Source: Pseudomonas salomonii
Lineage (GTDB): Bacteria; Pseudomonadota; Gammaproteobacteria; Pseudomonadales; Pseudomonadaceae
Assembly (NCBI RefSeq): GCF_900107155.1
Contig: NZ_FNOX01000014.1
Coordinates: 163,332-227,331, forward strand
Direction of reading: 5' to 3'
DNA: 64,000 bases
Under the pieces are notes generated by a model. The model saw only the letters and a program-made list of their open reading frames with translations, had not been told where the DNA came from and did not search any database. Every line of letters starts with the position of its first letter. Position 1 is the first letter of the stretch. The position numbers were made by a program, and so were the translations under genes. This document shows positions 16,806-24,090 of this stretch, one piece after another.

Positions 16806-17981
16806 CTAGGCGCTGTTTTTCTGCAATACGAAAAACTGATAGCCGTAGTCATCCAGAAAGCGCTCGTGGATATCAATCTCTTCCTTGATGTCTGCCAGAG
16901 CATTTGAGGAAAAGTCGCTTGCAGATACTTCTGCAACCTTTTTACGCAAGGGCGCCACGTAGTTTTCCCACGCGTGGCGACTCAAGGCAAAACTGTGCAG
17001 GAGCCGATAACCCAGGGGGACCATGTTGGAAACTCGGTCCTGAAGCGTGGTCATGTCTGGATAGTTTTTCTTCCAGAATGAAAACGCTTCAGCGTGCGGG
17101 CTATCGGTTAACCAGATCAAATCACTGACCACCAGAAAACCATGCGGCTTGATCAACCGTCGCCAGCTTTTGAGCGCATGCCCAAAGCCCATGATGTAAG
17201 CACTGCCTTCGGCCCAAATGGCATCAAATGAACCGTCTTCAAAGGGCAATTCAGTCATGCTGGCGCACAGGAGCCGGATACGCTGTTCCAACGCATTGGC
17301 CGCGACGGCCGCCTGCACGTGGGCCAGGCTGTATTCGTCGTTGTCCACGGCGGTAACCTGCCCTTGGGTATGCTGTGCCAGTAACAGCGTGCTCACACCC
17401 CGGCCGCAACCGATGTCCAGCAGCGTCTTCGGAACAGCGGGCAATGCATTCAGGGCTGCCAATGTGTCTTCGGCAGAGCCCGGCCCCAGGCGATCCAAAC
17501 TATCAAAGAGTCGCTCGAAATCGGCCATATAGTGGTCATGTTCATTCATATCCTTTGATAACCACTTCAGGCGCAACGCCTGCTTTTCGTTGAAGCCCTG
17601 TTTGAGCAACCAGCCCAGATGCGCGCCTGGGGCCTGGTTCTCCAACGCCTGGTGCCAGCCACGCATCGAGGCTTGCCCCAGCATGGCTGCGAGCAGATCC
17701 CGGGATTGTTGTTTCTGCGCAATCTCGTGTTCCAGCGTCTGTAACCGCTCAAGCAACAATGCCCTGTCGATACGCGTGTCCAGGCACGCCTGGCACTCTT
17801 TCAACGTCAGCCCACCGGCTTGCAGCTGCTGCAGCAACTTCAACTGTTGCAGGTCATGCGTCGAATACGCGCGATACCCATTGGCCTGACGCTTGGAGCT
17901 GATCAGCCCCAGCTTTTCGTAATAGAGCAGCGTCGAACGGCTTAAACCCACTTTCAGCGCCAACTCGGAAATACGATACAT
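16806..17981 (-). CDS. MerR regulator fused to a SAM-dependent methyltransferase
   Basis: 391 residues. N-terminal MerR winged helix (YRISELALKVGLSRSTLLYYEKLGLI, then RAYSTHDLQQL; residues 1-70), an antiparallel coiled-coil helix (about 75-115), a linker, and a class I methyltransferase (about 180-300; motif I LLDIGCGRGVSTLL, acidic TAVDNDE, FDAIWAEGSAY). The methyltransferase sits where MerR proteins usually carry the effector domain, so SAM or a methylated substrate may control DNA binding. Its own promoter has a MerR-type 19-bp spacer with a dyad (18008-18038). May be co-transcribed with yjhX. Confidence 0.88.
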   Translation of the reverse strand: MYRISELALKVGLSRSTLLYYEKLGLISSKRQANGYRAYSTHDLQQLKLLQQLQAGGLTLKECQACLDTRIDRALLLERLQTLEHEIAQKQQSRDLLAAMLGQASMRGWHQALENQAPGAHLGWLLKQGFNEKQALRLKWLSKDMNEHDHYMADFERLFDSLDRLGPGSAEDTLAALNALPAVPKTLLDIGCGRGVSTLLLAQHTQGQVTAVDNDEYSLAHVQAAVAANALEQRIRLLCASMTELPFEDGSFDAIWAEGSAYIMGFGHALKSWRRLIKPHGFLVVSDLIWLTDSPHAEAFSFWKKNYPDMTTLQDRVSNMVPLGYRLLHSFALSRHAWENYVAPLRKKVAEVSASDFSSNALADIKEEIDIHERFLDDYGYQFFVLQKNSA

Positions 17982-18007
17982 AACCTGTCCCTCGATCCAT
18001 GGCGTCC

Positions 18008-18038
18008 AACATAAACTATGAAGCTATAGACAGGTAAA
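18008..18038 (-). promoter_or_regulatory. MerR-type promoter with 19-bp spacer and dyad operator
   Basis: On the minus strand TTTACC (-35, 18033-18038) and TATGTT (-10, 18008-18013) are separated by 19 bp, the over-long spacing typical of MerR-activated promoters. The spacer holds the dyad CTAT-AGCTTC-ATAG (18016-18029). It lies 27-57 bases before the MerR-methyltransferase start, as expected for autoregulation. Confidence 0.65.
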
Positions 18039-18170
18039 GGGGCAAATTTGCCGAAATGGTGTTTTTATTGCGGCCTTTTCTATGCGGGTAGAAGTCCGGT
18101 GTGTGGATTGTCCAATCCCCTCAAGACCCCTTATCCTCTTCGGTCCCGCTCGACCCACTCCGGAGCCGCC

Positions 18171-18791
18171 ATGGACCTCGCCACGCTCGCCCTCTTTCTC
18201 CCCGCCTGCTTTGCCCTGAACATGGCGCCCGGCCCCAACAACCTGTTGTCCGTGAGCAATTCCACGCGTTATGGCTATCGCACTTCTTGCCTTGCGGGTA
18301 TTGGCCGTTTGCTGGCCTTTGCCGGCATGATCGCCCTCGCCTCTGCCGGTTTGGCGGTGGTGTTGCAGACTTCGGAGCTGCTGTTCTACGGGATCAAGAT
18401 TCTCGGTGCGGCGTATCTGTTTTATCTGGCGTTCCAGTTGTGGCGGGCTAATCCGCAGAGAGAAGCCGAATCAGCGACGGGCAAGGTGGGATTGTGGGCC
18501 TTGGCGCGTCAGGAGTTTCTGGTGGCGGCCGGCAACCCTAAAGCCATCCTGATCTTCACCGCGTTCCTCCCGCAATTCGTGGTGCCCGGCCAACCGATCA
18601 CCCCACAATTCGCGCTGCTGGGTGCGATGTTCCTGGGTTTGGAATGGATAGCGATCAGCGCTTACGCCTACATGGGCACGCACATGCGCCGATGGTTTGC
18701 CGAACCTGGCGGCAAGCGGCTTTTCAATCGCTGCTGCGCCGGGTTGTTGTCGGCGGCGGCGACGGTGCTGCTGATGGCGCGCAGGGCCTGA
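18171..18791 (+). CDS. LysE/RhtB family amino-acid exporter
   Basis: 206-residue inner-membrane protein with about six hydrophobic segments and the family motif NMAPGPNNLLSVSNSTRYG near the N-terminus. LysE/RhtB proteins export amino acids such as lysine, homoserine or threonine; the substrate cannot be read here. Start at the ATG of MDLATLALFLP, 18171, preceded by CCGGAG. Its neighbours are unrelated. Confidence 0.87.
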   Translation: MDLATLALFLPACFALNMAPGPNNLLSVSNSTRYGYRTSCLAGIGRLLAFAGMIALASAGLAVVLQTSELLFYGIKILGAAYLFYLAFQLWRANPQREAESATGKVGLWALARQEFLVAAGNPKAILIFTAFLPQFVVPGQPITPQFALLGAMFLGLEWIAISAYAYMGTHMRRWFAEPGGKRLFNRCCAGLLSAAATVLLMARRA

Positions 18792-18845
18792 GGGTGGCTC
18801 CGCGCACTCAACTAACATGGACACCCTGAATAGAGAGAACGCGAC

Positions 18846-19247
18846 ATGACCCGAACCGAACTCGCCGACTTTTACCAAGGCTACATCGACTGCCTCAACC
18901 GCCAGGACTGGGAGCACCTGGGACACTTCGTCCACCCGCAGGTGACCTACAACGCCAGCCCCATCGGCCTGGCAGGCTACCGCGCCATGCTGGAACGCGA
19001 TTTTCGTGAGATCCCCGACCTGGTGTTTCGCATCCAACTGCTGGTAGCCGACCCGCCGACCGTCGCCAGCCGGTTGAATTTCACCGTGAGCCCCCGAGGT
19101 GAATTCTTCGGGCTGCCGATCAATGGCAGGACGGTGACCTTCGATGAAAACGTATTCTACGAGTGCCGGGATGCGAAAATTGCGCAGGTCTGGTCGGTCA
19201 TCGACAAAGCCGCAATAGCTCTACAGCTGATACCCGGTAAGCCTTGA
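18846..19247 (+). CDS. SnoaL/NTF2-like ester cyclase family protein
   Basis: 133-residue cone-shaped SnoaL-like fold (NTF2 superfamily): YQGYIDCLNRQDWEHLGHFVHPQVTYN, RAMLERDFREIPDLVFRI, VASRLNFTVSPRGEFFGLPINGR. Family members bind small hydrophobic molecules or catalyse simple cyclisations; the substrate here is unknown. GAGAG lies about ten bases before the ATG. The stop is 51 bp from the VOC gene, so the two may be co-transcribed. Confidence 0.8.
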   Translation: MTRTELADFYQGYIDCLNRQDWEHLGHFVHPQVTYNASPIGLAGYRAMLERDFREIPDLVFRIQLLVADPPTVASRLNFTVSPRGEFFGLPINGRTVTFDENVFYECRDAKIAQVWSVIDKAAIALQLIPGKP

Positions 19248-19297
19248 TCAACCGTCGTCTAGACTCTCTACACCCAATCAACCCGTGGAGACCCAAG

Positions 19298-19777
19298 ATG
19301 AACAAAAACACCCTCTGCCTCTGGTACAACGGCACCGCCCTGGAAGCGGCGAAGTTCTACGCCGATACTTTCCCGGACAGCGTGGTGAAGGCCGTACATC
19401 ACGCCCCCGGCGACTTTCCGGCGGGCAAGCAAGGCGATGTGTTGACCGTCGATTTCACCTTATTGGGCATTCCCTGCCTGGGCCTGAATGCTGGCCCGGC
19501 GTTCCCGCACACCGAGGCGTTTTCGTTTCAGGTGGCCACGGACGACCAGGCCGAAACCGACCGCTATTGGAATGCCATTATCGACAACGGCGGCCAGGCC
19601 AGCGCCTGCGGCTGGTGCAAGGACAAGTGGGGCGTGTCCTGGCAGATCACCCCGCGCGTCTTGTCTGCGGCGGTAACGCATGCCGACCCGGCCATCGCCA
19701 AGCGTGCGTTCGAGGCAATGATGACCATGACCAAGATTGACGTGGCTGCTATCGAAGCTGCGGTAGCGGGTGATTGA
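19298..19777 (+). CDS. VOC/PhnB-like protein
   Basis: 159 residues of the PhnB-like (so-called 3-demethylubiquinone methyltransferase-like) VOC superfamily: LCLWYNGTALEAAKFYADTFPDS, FTLLGIPCLGLNAGP, EAFSFQVATDDQAETDRYW and CKDKWGVSWQITPR. The name in databases is historical; true activity is unknown. Start at 19298 (MNKNT), following GTGGAGACCCAAG; longer in-frame starts overlap the previous gene. Confidence 0.82.
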   Translation: MNKNTLCLWYNGTALEAAKFYADTFPDSVVKAVHHAPGDFPAGKQGDVLTVDFTLLGIPCLGLNAGPAFPHTEAFSFQVATDDQAETDRYWNAIIDNGGQASACGWCKDKWGVSWQITPRVLSAAVTHADPAIAKRAFEAMMTMTKIDVAAIEAAVAGD

Positions 19778-19794
19778 AGGCACCAAAGATCCAA

Positions 19795-19884
19795 TGTGGG
19801 AGCGGGCTTGCTCGCGAAAGCGATCTTCCAGACAGGCAGATGTTGACTGACCCACCGCATTCGCGAGCAAGCCCGCTCCCACAG
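19795..19884. repeat. REPIN (pair of inverted REP sequences)
   Basis: TGTGGGAGCGGGCTTGCTCG… at the left and its near-perfect inverse ending …CCCGCTCCCACAG at the right, about 90 bp apart end to end. This is the class of palindromic REP doublet abundant in fluorescent pseudomonads. Related copies occur at 27877, 35288, 52891 and, degenerate, 60278. Confidence 0.9.
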
Positions 19885-20075
19885 TTGACCGAGTCGCTTG
19901 CCTATTACCCCCTGCGGCGGGGTTGACACATCCCGTCACATCCCCTGAAGATGGAGATCTTATTCAGGGTGTGCCAGCGCATGTCAGCAGCGTCTTTCGT
20001 TAACCTTTCCGTCATTGGCTTGTTTGCCAAGGCGCAAGGTTGCGTTGCGCACGCCCTCAAATCGAAGAAACAGTC

Positions 20076-20113
20076 GCTCATGTGACCGGGGCGCGCTGTC
20101 CCGTCAGATGAGC
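20076..20113. promoter_or_regulatory. Long imperfect hairpin upstream of the DapA-like gene
   Basis: GCTCAT-g-TGAC-c-GGG pairs with CCC-GTCA-g-ATGAGC around a 9-nt loop, 13 paired bases with small internal mismatches. It lies about 100 bases before the DapA-like start and has no T-tract. It could be an operator or leader structure. The rest of 19885-20211 shows no gene. Confidence 0.4.
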
Positions 20114-20211
20114 TGACAGGACATTGAGCGCGACGGACCACTCCTCCTTCTGCACAATCCCCTCTGGCCTTCTGACGGTGACTTTAGCGGTCAACCATCA
20201 GGAGAAAGTGC

Positions 20212-21063
20212 ATGTCATCGTTTCAAGGTATCTGGGTGCCCGTGGTCACGCCGTTTCAGGATGGCGCCATCGACTTTATCGGCCTGCACCGGCTGGTCAG
20301 CCACCTGCTGGAAAAACACGTGGCCGGGATCATGGTCTGCACCACCACCGGAGAAGCCGCGGCGTTGAGCCGTCAGGAGCAGCTCGCCGTGCTCGATGCT
20401 GTGCTGCAATGGGTGCCCGCGCAGCGGGTGGTGATGGGGCTGGCGGGCAGCAACCAGATTGAACTGCTGCACTTTCAAAGCGAAATTCTCCAGCGCCCGG
20501 TCGCCGGTCTGCTGGTGCCCGCGCCCAGTTATATCCGCCCTTCCCAGGCTGGCCTTGAGGCGTTTTTTCGCACGGTGGCGGATGCGTCAAGCGTGCCGAT
20601 TGTCCTCTACGACATTCCCTACCGCACCGGCGTAACCTTCGAGCAGGCTACGTTGTTGAACATCGTCAAACACCCGCGAATCGCTGCGATCAAAGATTGC
20701 GGCGGCGACCTGGCCAACACCTTGGCGCTGCTGGCCAGTGGTGACGTGGATGTATTGTGCGGCGAAGACATCCAGATCTTCAACGCGCTGTGCCTGGGCG
20801 CCAGTGGCGCGATTGCAGCCTCGGCGCATGTGCGCACCGAGGCCTTTGTAGCGCTGTGCCAGCAAGTGCGCGATCACCAATTGGCCGAGGCCAGGGCGAC
20901 GTTTTTCACGCTGTTGCCGCTGATCAACACTCTGTTTATGGAGCCCAACCCGGCGCCGGTCAAGGCGGCGTTGGCCTTGCAGGGCTTGATCGGCAGCGAG
21001 CTGCGCGCGCCGATGCAAGCGGCCAGTGCGCGTGTACAGCAGGCGTTGGGCGAGCTGCTGTAA
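20212..21063 (+). CDS. DapA-like aldolase (dihydrodipicolinate synthase family)
   Basis: 283-residue class I aldolase TIM barrel. The GTTGE-type motif appears as CTTTGEAAAL (43-52), the catalytic Tyr as VLYDIPYRTG (Y133) and the Schiff-base Lys as AAIKDCGGD (K161). The paralogous family includes DapA, N-acetylneuraminate lyase and several keto-acid aldolases. The arginine normally binding the DapA carboxylate (R138) is in YRTG, so a pyruvate-type donor is likely. Being outside a lysine cluster, it may not be the housekeeping DapA. AGGAGAAAGTGC precedes the ATG. Confidence 0.86.
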   Translation: MSSFQGIWVPVVTPFQDGAIDFIGLHRLVSHLLEKHVAGIMVCTTTGEAAALSRQEQLAVLDAVLQWVPAQRVVMGLAGSNQIELLHFQSEILQRPVAGLLVPAPSYIRPSQAGLEAFFRTVADASSVPIVLYDIPYRTGVTFEQATLLNIVKHPRIAAIKDCGGDLANTLALLASGDVDVLCGEDIQIFNALCLGASGAIAASAHVRTEAFVALCQQVRDHQLAEARATFFTLLPLINTLFMEPNPAPVKAALALQGLIGSELRAPMQAASARVQQALGELL

Positions 21064-21202
21064 ACGCCCTGTCGGGTTCATGCGCCAAAAAAAGACATCC
21101 AACGGACCGCCCGGTTGCGACCGGCGCGATCCCGGCCTATGTTCCAAGGCACGCGTTTACTTTGCTGCTCCACCTCTGTCTGCTCGCAACCAAGGTGAAT
21201 TC

Positions 21203-22579
21203 ATGCCCAGCCTTCCTCGTCCCGCCGTGCTTGAGCTGATCGGCAACACGCCGCTGGTCAAGGTCAGCCGTTTCGATACTGGCCCTTGCACGCTGTTTCT
21301 CAAGCTTGAATCACAGAACCCCGGAGGTTCGATCAAGGACCGCATCGGCCTGGCGATGATCGACGCCGCCGAACGCGACGGCCGCCTGCAACCGGGCGGC
21401 ACCATCATCGAAGCCACCGCCGGCAACACCGGCCTGGGCCTGGCACTGGTCGGCCGGGCCAAAGGCTACCGTGTGGTGCTGGTGGTGCCCGACAAGATGT
21501 CGACTGAAAAGGTCCTGCACCTCAAGGCCATGGGCGCCGAGGTGCATATCACGCGCTCCGACGTGGGCAAGGGCCATCCCGAGTATTACCAGGATGTGGC
21601 CGCGCGCCTGGCCAACGACATTCCCGGTTCATTCTTCGCCGACCAGTTCAACAACCCCGCCAACCCGCTGGCCCACGAAACCAGCACCGCCCCGGAAATC
21701 TGGGCGCAAACCCAGCATGATCTGGACGCGATTGTGGTCGGCGTCGGTTCGGCCGGCACCCTCACCGGGCTTACGCGCTTCTTCAAACGCGTGCAGCCCG
21801 AACTGGAAATGGTGCTGGCCGACCCGGTGGGCTCGGTGATGGCCGAATACAGCCGCAGCGGCAGAATGGAAACGCCCGGCGCCTGGGCCGTGGAAGGCAT
21901 CGGCGAAGACTTTATCCCCTCGATTGCCGACCTCTCCAGCGTGCGCCATGCCTACTCCATCAGCGATGAAGAAAGCTTCGACCACGCCCGCCAGCTGCTC
22001 AAGGCCGAAGGCATCCTCGGCGGCTCATCCACCGGCACCCTGCTTGCCGCCGCACTGCGTTACTGCCGCGAACAAACCGAGCCCAAGCGCGTGGTCACCT
22101 TCGTCTGCGACACCGGTACGCGCTACTTGTCCAAGGTCTACAACGACCAATGGATGAACGACGCGGGCCTGTTGCAATACAAACACTACGGCGACCTGCG
22201 TGACCTGATCGCGCGGCGCTTCGAAGACGGCCGGGTGATCAGCGTGAGCCCCGACGACAGCTTGCTCACCGCCTTCCAGCGCATGCGCCTGGCGGATGTC
22301 TCGCAACTGCCGGTGCTGGTCGATGGCCGTGAATTGGTCGGCGTCATCGACGAATCCGACATCCTGCTGGGCCTGCATCAGGACGCCACACACTTTTCCA
22401 TGGTGGTGGCAGACGCCATGAGCAACACCTTGCACACCCTGGCCCCCAGCGCCAGCCTGGCTGAGCTGCAAGCGGAACTCGATCGCGGCCTGGTCGCGAT
22501 TATTGCCGACACATCCGGCTTCCATGGCCTGATCACCCGCGTCGACCTGCTTAACCACCTACGGAGATCCCTTGCATGA
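21203..22579 (+). CDS. Cystathionine beta-synthase
   Basis: 458-residue PLP enzyme joining homocysteine and serine into cystathionine. PLP-Lys in NPGGSIKDR (K45), the substrate/phosphate loop ATAGNTG (71-77) and GVGSAGTLTGL for phosphate binding. Residues about 330-458 are a tandem CBS pair (SVSPDDSLLTAFQRMR, DVSQLPVLVDGRELVGVID), usually a nucleotide or SAM-binding module that regulates activity. Start at 21203, with AAGGTGAATTC upstream. It overlaps the cystathionine gamma-lyase gene by ATGA, giving a reverse transsulfuration operon (homocysteine to cysteine). A cysteine-synthase-like activity is the main alternative. Confidence 0.9.
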   Translation: MPSLPRPAVLELIGNTPLVKVSRFDTGPCTLFLKLESQNPGGSIKDRIGLAMIDAAERDGRLQPGGTIIEATAGNTGLGLALVGRAKGYRVVLVVPDKMSTEKVLHLKAMGAEVHITRSDVGKGHPEYYQDVAARLANDIPGSFFADQFNNPANPLAHETSTAPEIWAQTQHDLDAIVVGVGSAGTLTGLTRFFKRVQPELEMVLADPVGSVMAEYSRSGRMETPGAWAVEGIGEDFIPSIADLSSVRHAYSISDEESFDHARQLLKAEGILGGSSTGTLLAAALRYCREQTEPKRVVTFVCDTGTRYLSKVYNDQWMNDAGLLQYKHYGDLRDLIARRFEDGRVISVSPDDSLLTAFQRMRLADVSQLPVLVDGRELVGVIDESDILLGLHQDATHFSMVVADAMSNTLHTLAPSASLAELQAELDRGLVAIIADTSGFHGLITRVDLLNHLRRSLA

Positions 22580-23742
22580 GCTTGCCCGATAAAAGCGCGT
22601 TTGCCACCCGCGTGATCCACGCCGGGCAATCCCCCGACCCGACCACGGGCGCGTTGATGCCGCCGATCTACGCCAACTCCACCTATTTGCAAGACAGCCC
22701 CGGCGTGCACAAGGGTTTTGATTACGGACGCTCCCACAACCCCACGCGGTTTGCCCTGGAACGCTGCGTCGCCGACCTCGAAGGCGGCAGCGCGGCGTTT
22801 GCATTTGCTTCCGGGCTGGCGGCGATTTCCACCGTGCTGGAACTGCTGGACGCCGGTGCGCATATTGTCTCCGGCAACGACCTGTATGGCGGCACGTTCC
22901 GCCTGTTCGACAAGGTGCGCCAACGCAGCGCCGGGCACCGTTTCAGCTTTGTCGACCTCAGCGACCTGTCGGCCTTTGAAGCCTCGCTGCAGAGCGACAC
23001 GCGCATGGTCTGGGTCGAGACCCCGAGCAACCCGCTGCTGAGCCTCACCGACCTCAGCGCCATTGCGCGCCTCTGCCGCGATCGCGGCATCATCTGCGTG
23101 GCCGACAACACCTTCGCCAGCCCCTGGATCCAGCGCCCACTGGAGCTGGGCTTCGACATCGTGGTTCACTCCACCACCAAATACCTCAACGGCCACTCCG
23201 ACGTGATCGGCGGCATCGCCATCGTCGGCCACAACCCGGACCTCGCCGAGCGCCTGGGCTTTTTGCAAAACTCGGTCGGCGCGATTGCCGGCCCGTTCGA
23301 TGCGTTCCTGACCCTGCGCGGGGTAAAAACCCTGGCACTGCGTATGGAGCGCCATTGCAGCAACGCCCTGGACCTGGCCACCTGGCTGGAACGGCAGCCG
23401 CAAGTGTCGCGGGTGTACTACCCAGGCCTGGCCTCGCACCCGCAGCACGCACTGGCGCGCCAACAGATGCGCGGGTTTGGCGGGATGATTTCGGTGGACT
23501 TGAACAGTGACCTGGCGGGTGCTACACGTTTTCTCGAAAACGTGAAGATTTTCGCCCTGGCCGAAAGCCTCGGCGGCGTGGAAAGCCTGATCGAACACCC
23601 GGCGATCATGACCCATGCGAGCATTCCAGCGGCGACGCGGGCGCAGTTGGGGATCGGCGATGGGTTGGTACGGTTGTCGGTGGGGGTTGAGGATGTGGAA
23701 GATTTGAGAGCTGACCTGGCCCAGGCGCTGGCCCTGATCTAA
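22576..23742 (+). CDS. Cystathionine gamma-lyase / gamma-synthase family
   Basis: 388-residue Cys/Met-metabolism PLP enzyme. PLP Lys in HSTTKYLNGHSDV (K202), the pyridine-N Asp in CVADNTFASP (D177), YGRSHNPTR near the N-terminus and the C-terminal SLGGVESLIEHPA block. Because it overlaps the cystathionine beta-synthase gene, gamma-lyase (cystathionine to cysteine, 2-oxobutanoate and ammonia) fits better than gamma-synthase; the two cannot be told apart from motif alone. Confidence 0.88.
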   Translation: MSLPDKSAFATRVIHAGQSPDPTTGALMPPIYANSTYLQDSPGVHKGFDYGRSHNPTRFALERCVADLEGGSAAFAFASGLAAISTVLELLDAGAHIVSGNDLYGGTFRLFDKVRQRSAGHRFSFVDLSDLSAFEASLQSDTRMVWVETPSNPLLSLTDLSAIARLCRDRGIICVADNTFASPWIQRPLELGFDIVVHSTTKYLNGHSDVIGGIAIVGHNPDLAERLGFLQNSVGAIAGPFDAFLTLRGVKTLALRMERHCSNALDLATWLERQPQVSRVYYPGLASHPQHALARQQMRGFGGMISVDLNSDLAGATRFLENVKIFALAESLGGVESLIEHPAIMTHASIPAATRAQLGIGDGLVRLSVGVEDVEDLRADLAQALALI

Positions 23743-23750
23743 CCCCACAC

Positions 23751-23864
23751 GATCGTTCCCACGCTCTGCGTGGGAATGCATCCTGTGACGCTCCGCGTCA
23801 CCAAGGCAACAGCGGGACGCGGAGCGTCCCATGCGGCATTCCCACGCGGAGCGTGGGAACGATC
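23751..23864. repeat. 114-bp palindromic repeat, copy 1
   Basis: Begins GATCGTTCCCACGCTCTGCG and ends with its inverse, CGCGGAGCGTGGGAACGATC, with an inner GACGCTCCGCGTC / GACGCGGAGCGTC pair. It is a different family from the TGTGGGAGC REPINs. It starts 8 bp after the gamma-lyase stop and could also act as its terminator. Confidence 0.85.
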
Positions 23865-23891
23865 AGCCAGCGATCAGTCAAACTCGGTCAA

Positions 23892-23918
23892 CTGTGGGAG
23901 CTGGCTTGCCTGCGATAG
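23892..23918. repeat. Single REP half-element
   Basis: CTGTGGGAGCTGGCTTGCCTG, the left arm of the REPIN family without a matching right arm, lying between the two 114-bp repeats. Confidence 0.6.
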
Positions 23919-23964
23919 CATCACCGCGGTGTAACTGATACACCAAGGTTTCTGCATCGCACAT

Positions 23965-24078
23965 GATCGTTCCCACGCCCTGCGTGGGAACGCATCCCGT
24001 GACGCTCCGCGTCACCAAGGCAACAGCGGGACGCGGAGCGTCCCATGCGGCATTCCCACGCGGAGCGTGGGAACGATC
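23965..24078. repeat. 114-bp palindromic repeat, copy 2
   Basis: Near-identical to copy 1 over its whole length (a few changes, such as GCCCTGCG for GCTCTGCG). It stands in direct orientation 214 bp downstream and ends 13 bp before the OsmC-YcaO stop, so the two copies fill the convergent gap. Confidence 0.85.
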
Positions 24079-24090
24079 AGTCACGATCAG

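Noticed and set aside
19795..19884. REPIN considered as a CRISPR unit or terminator only
   Set aside because: No spacer array; the inverse arms and family copies elsewhere show it is a REP doublet.
20111..20211. Riboswitch (SAM/SAH or lysine type) before the DapA-like gene
   Set aside because: I could not match the conserved core of any of these; only a hairpin is supported.
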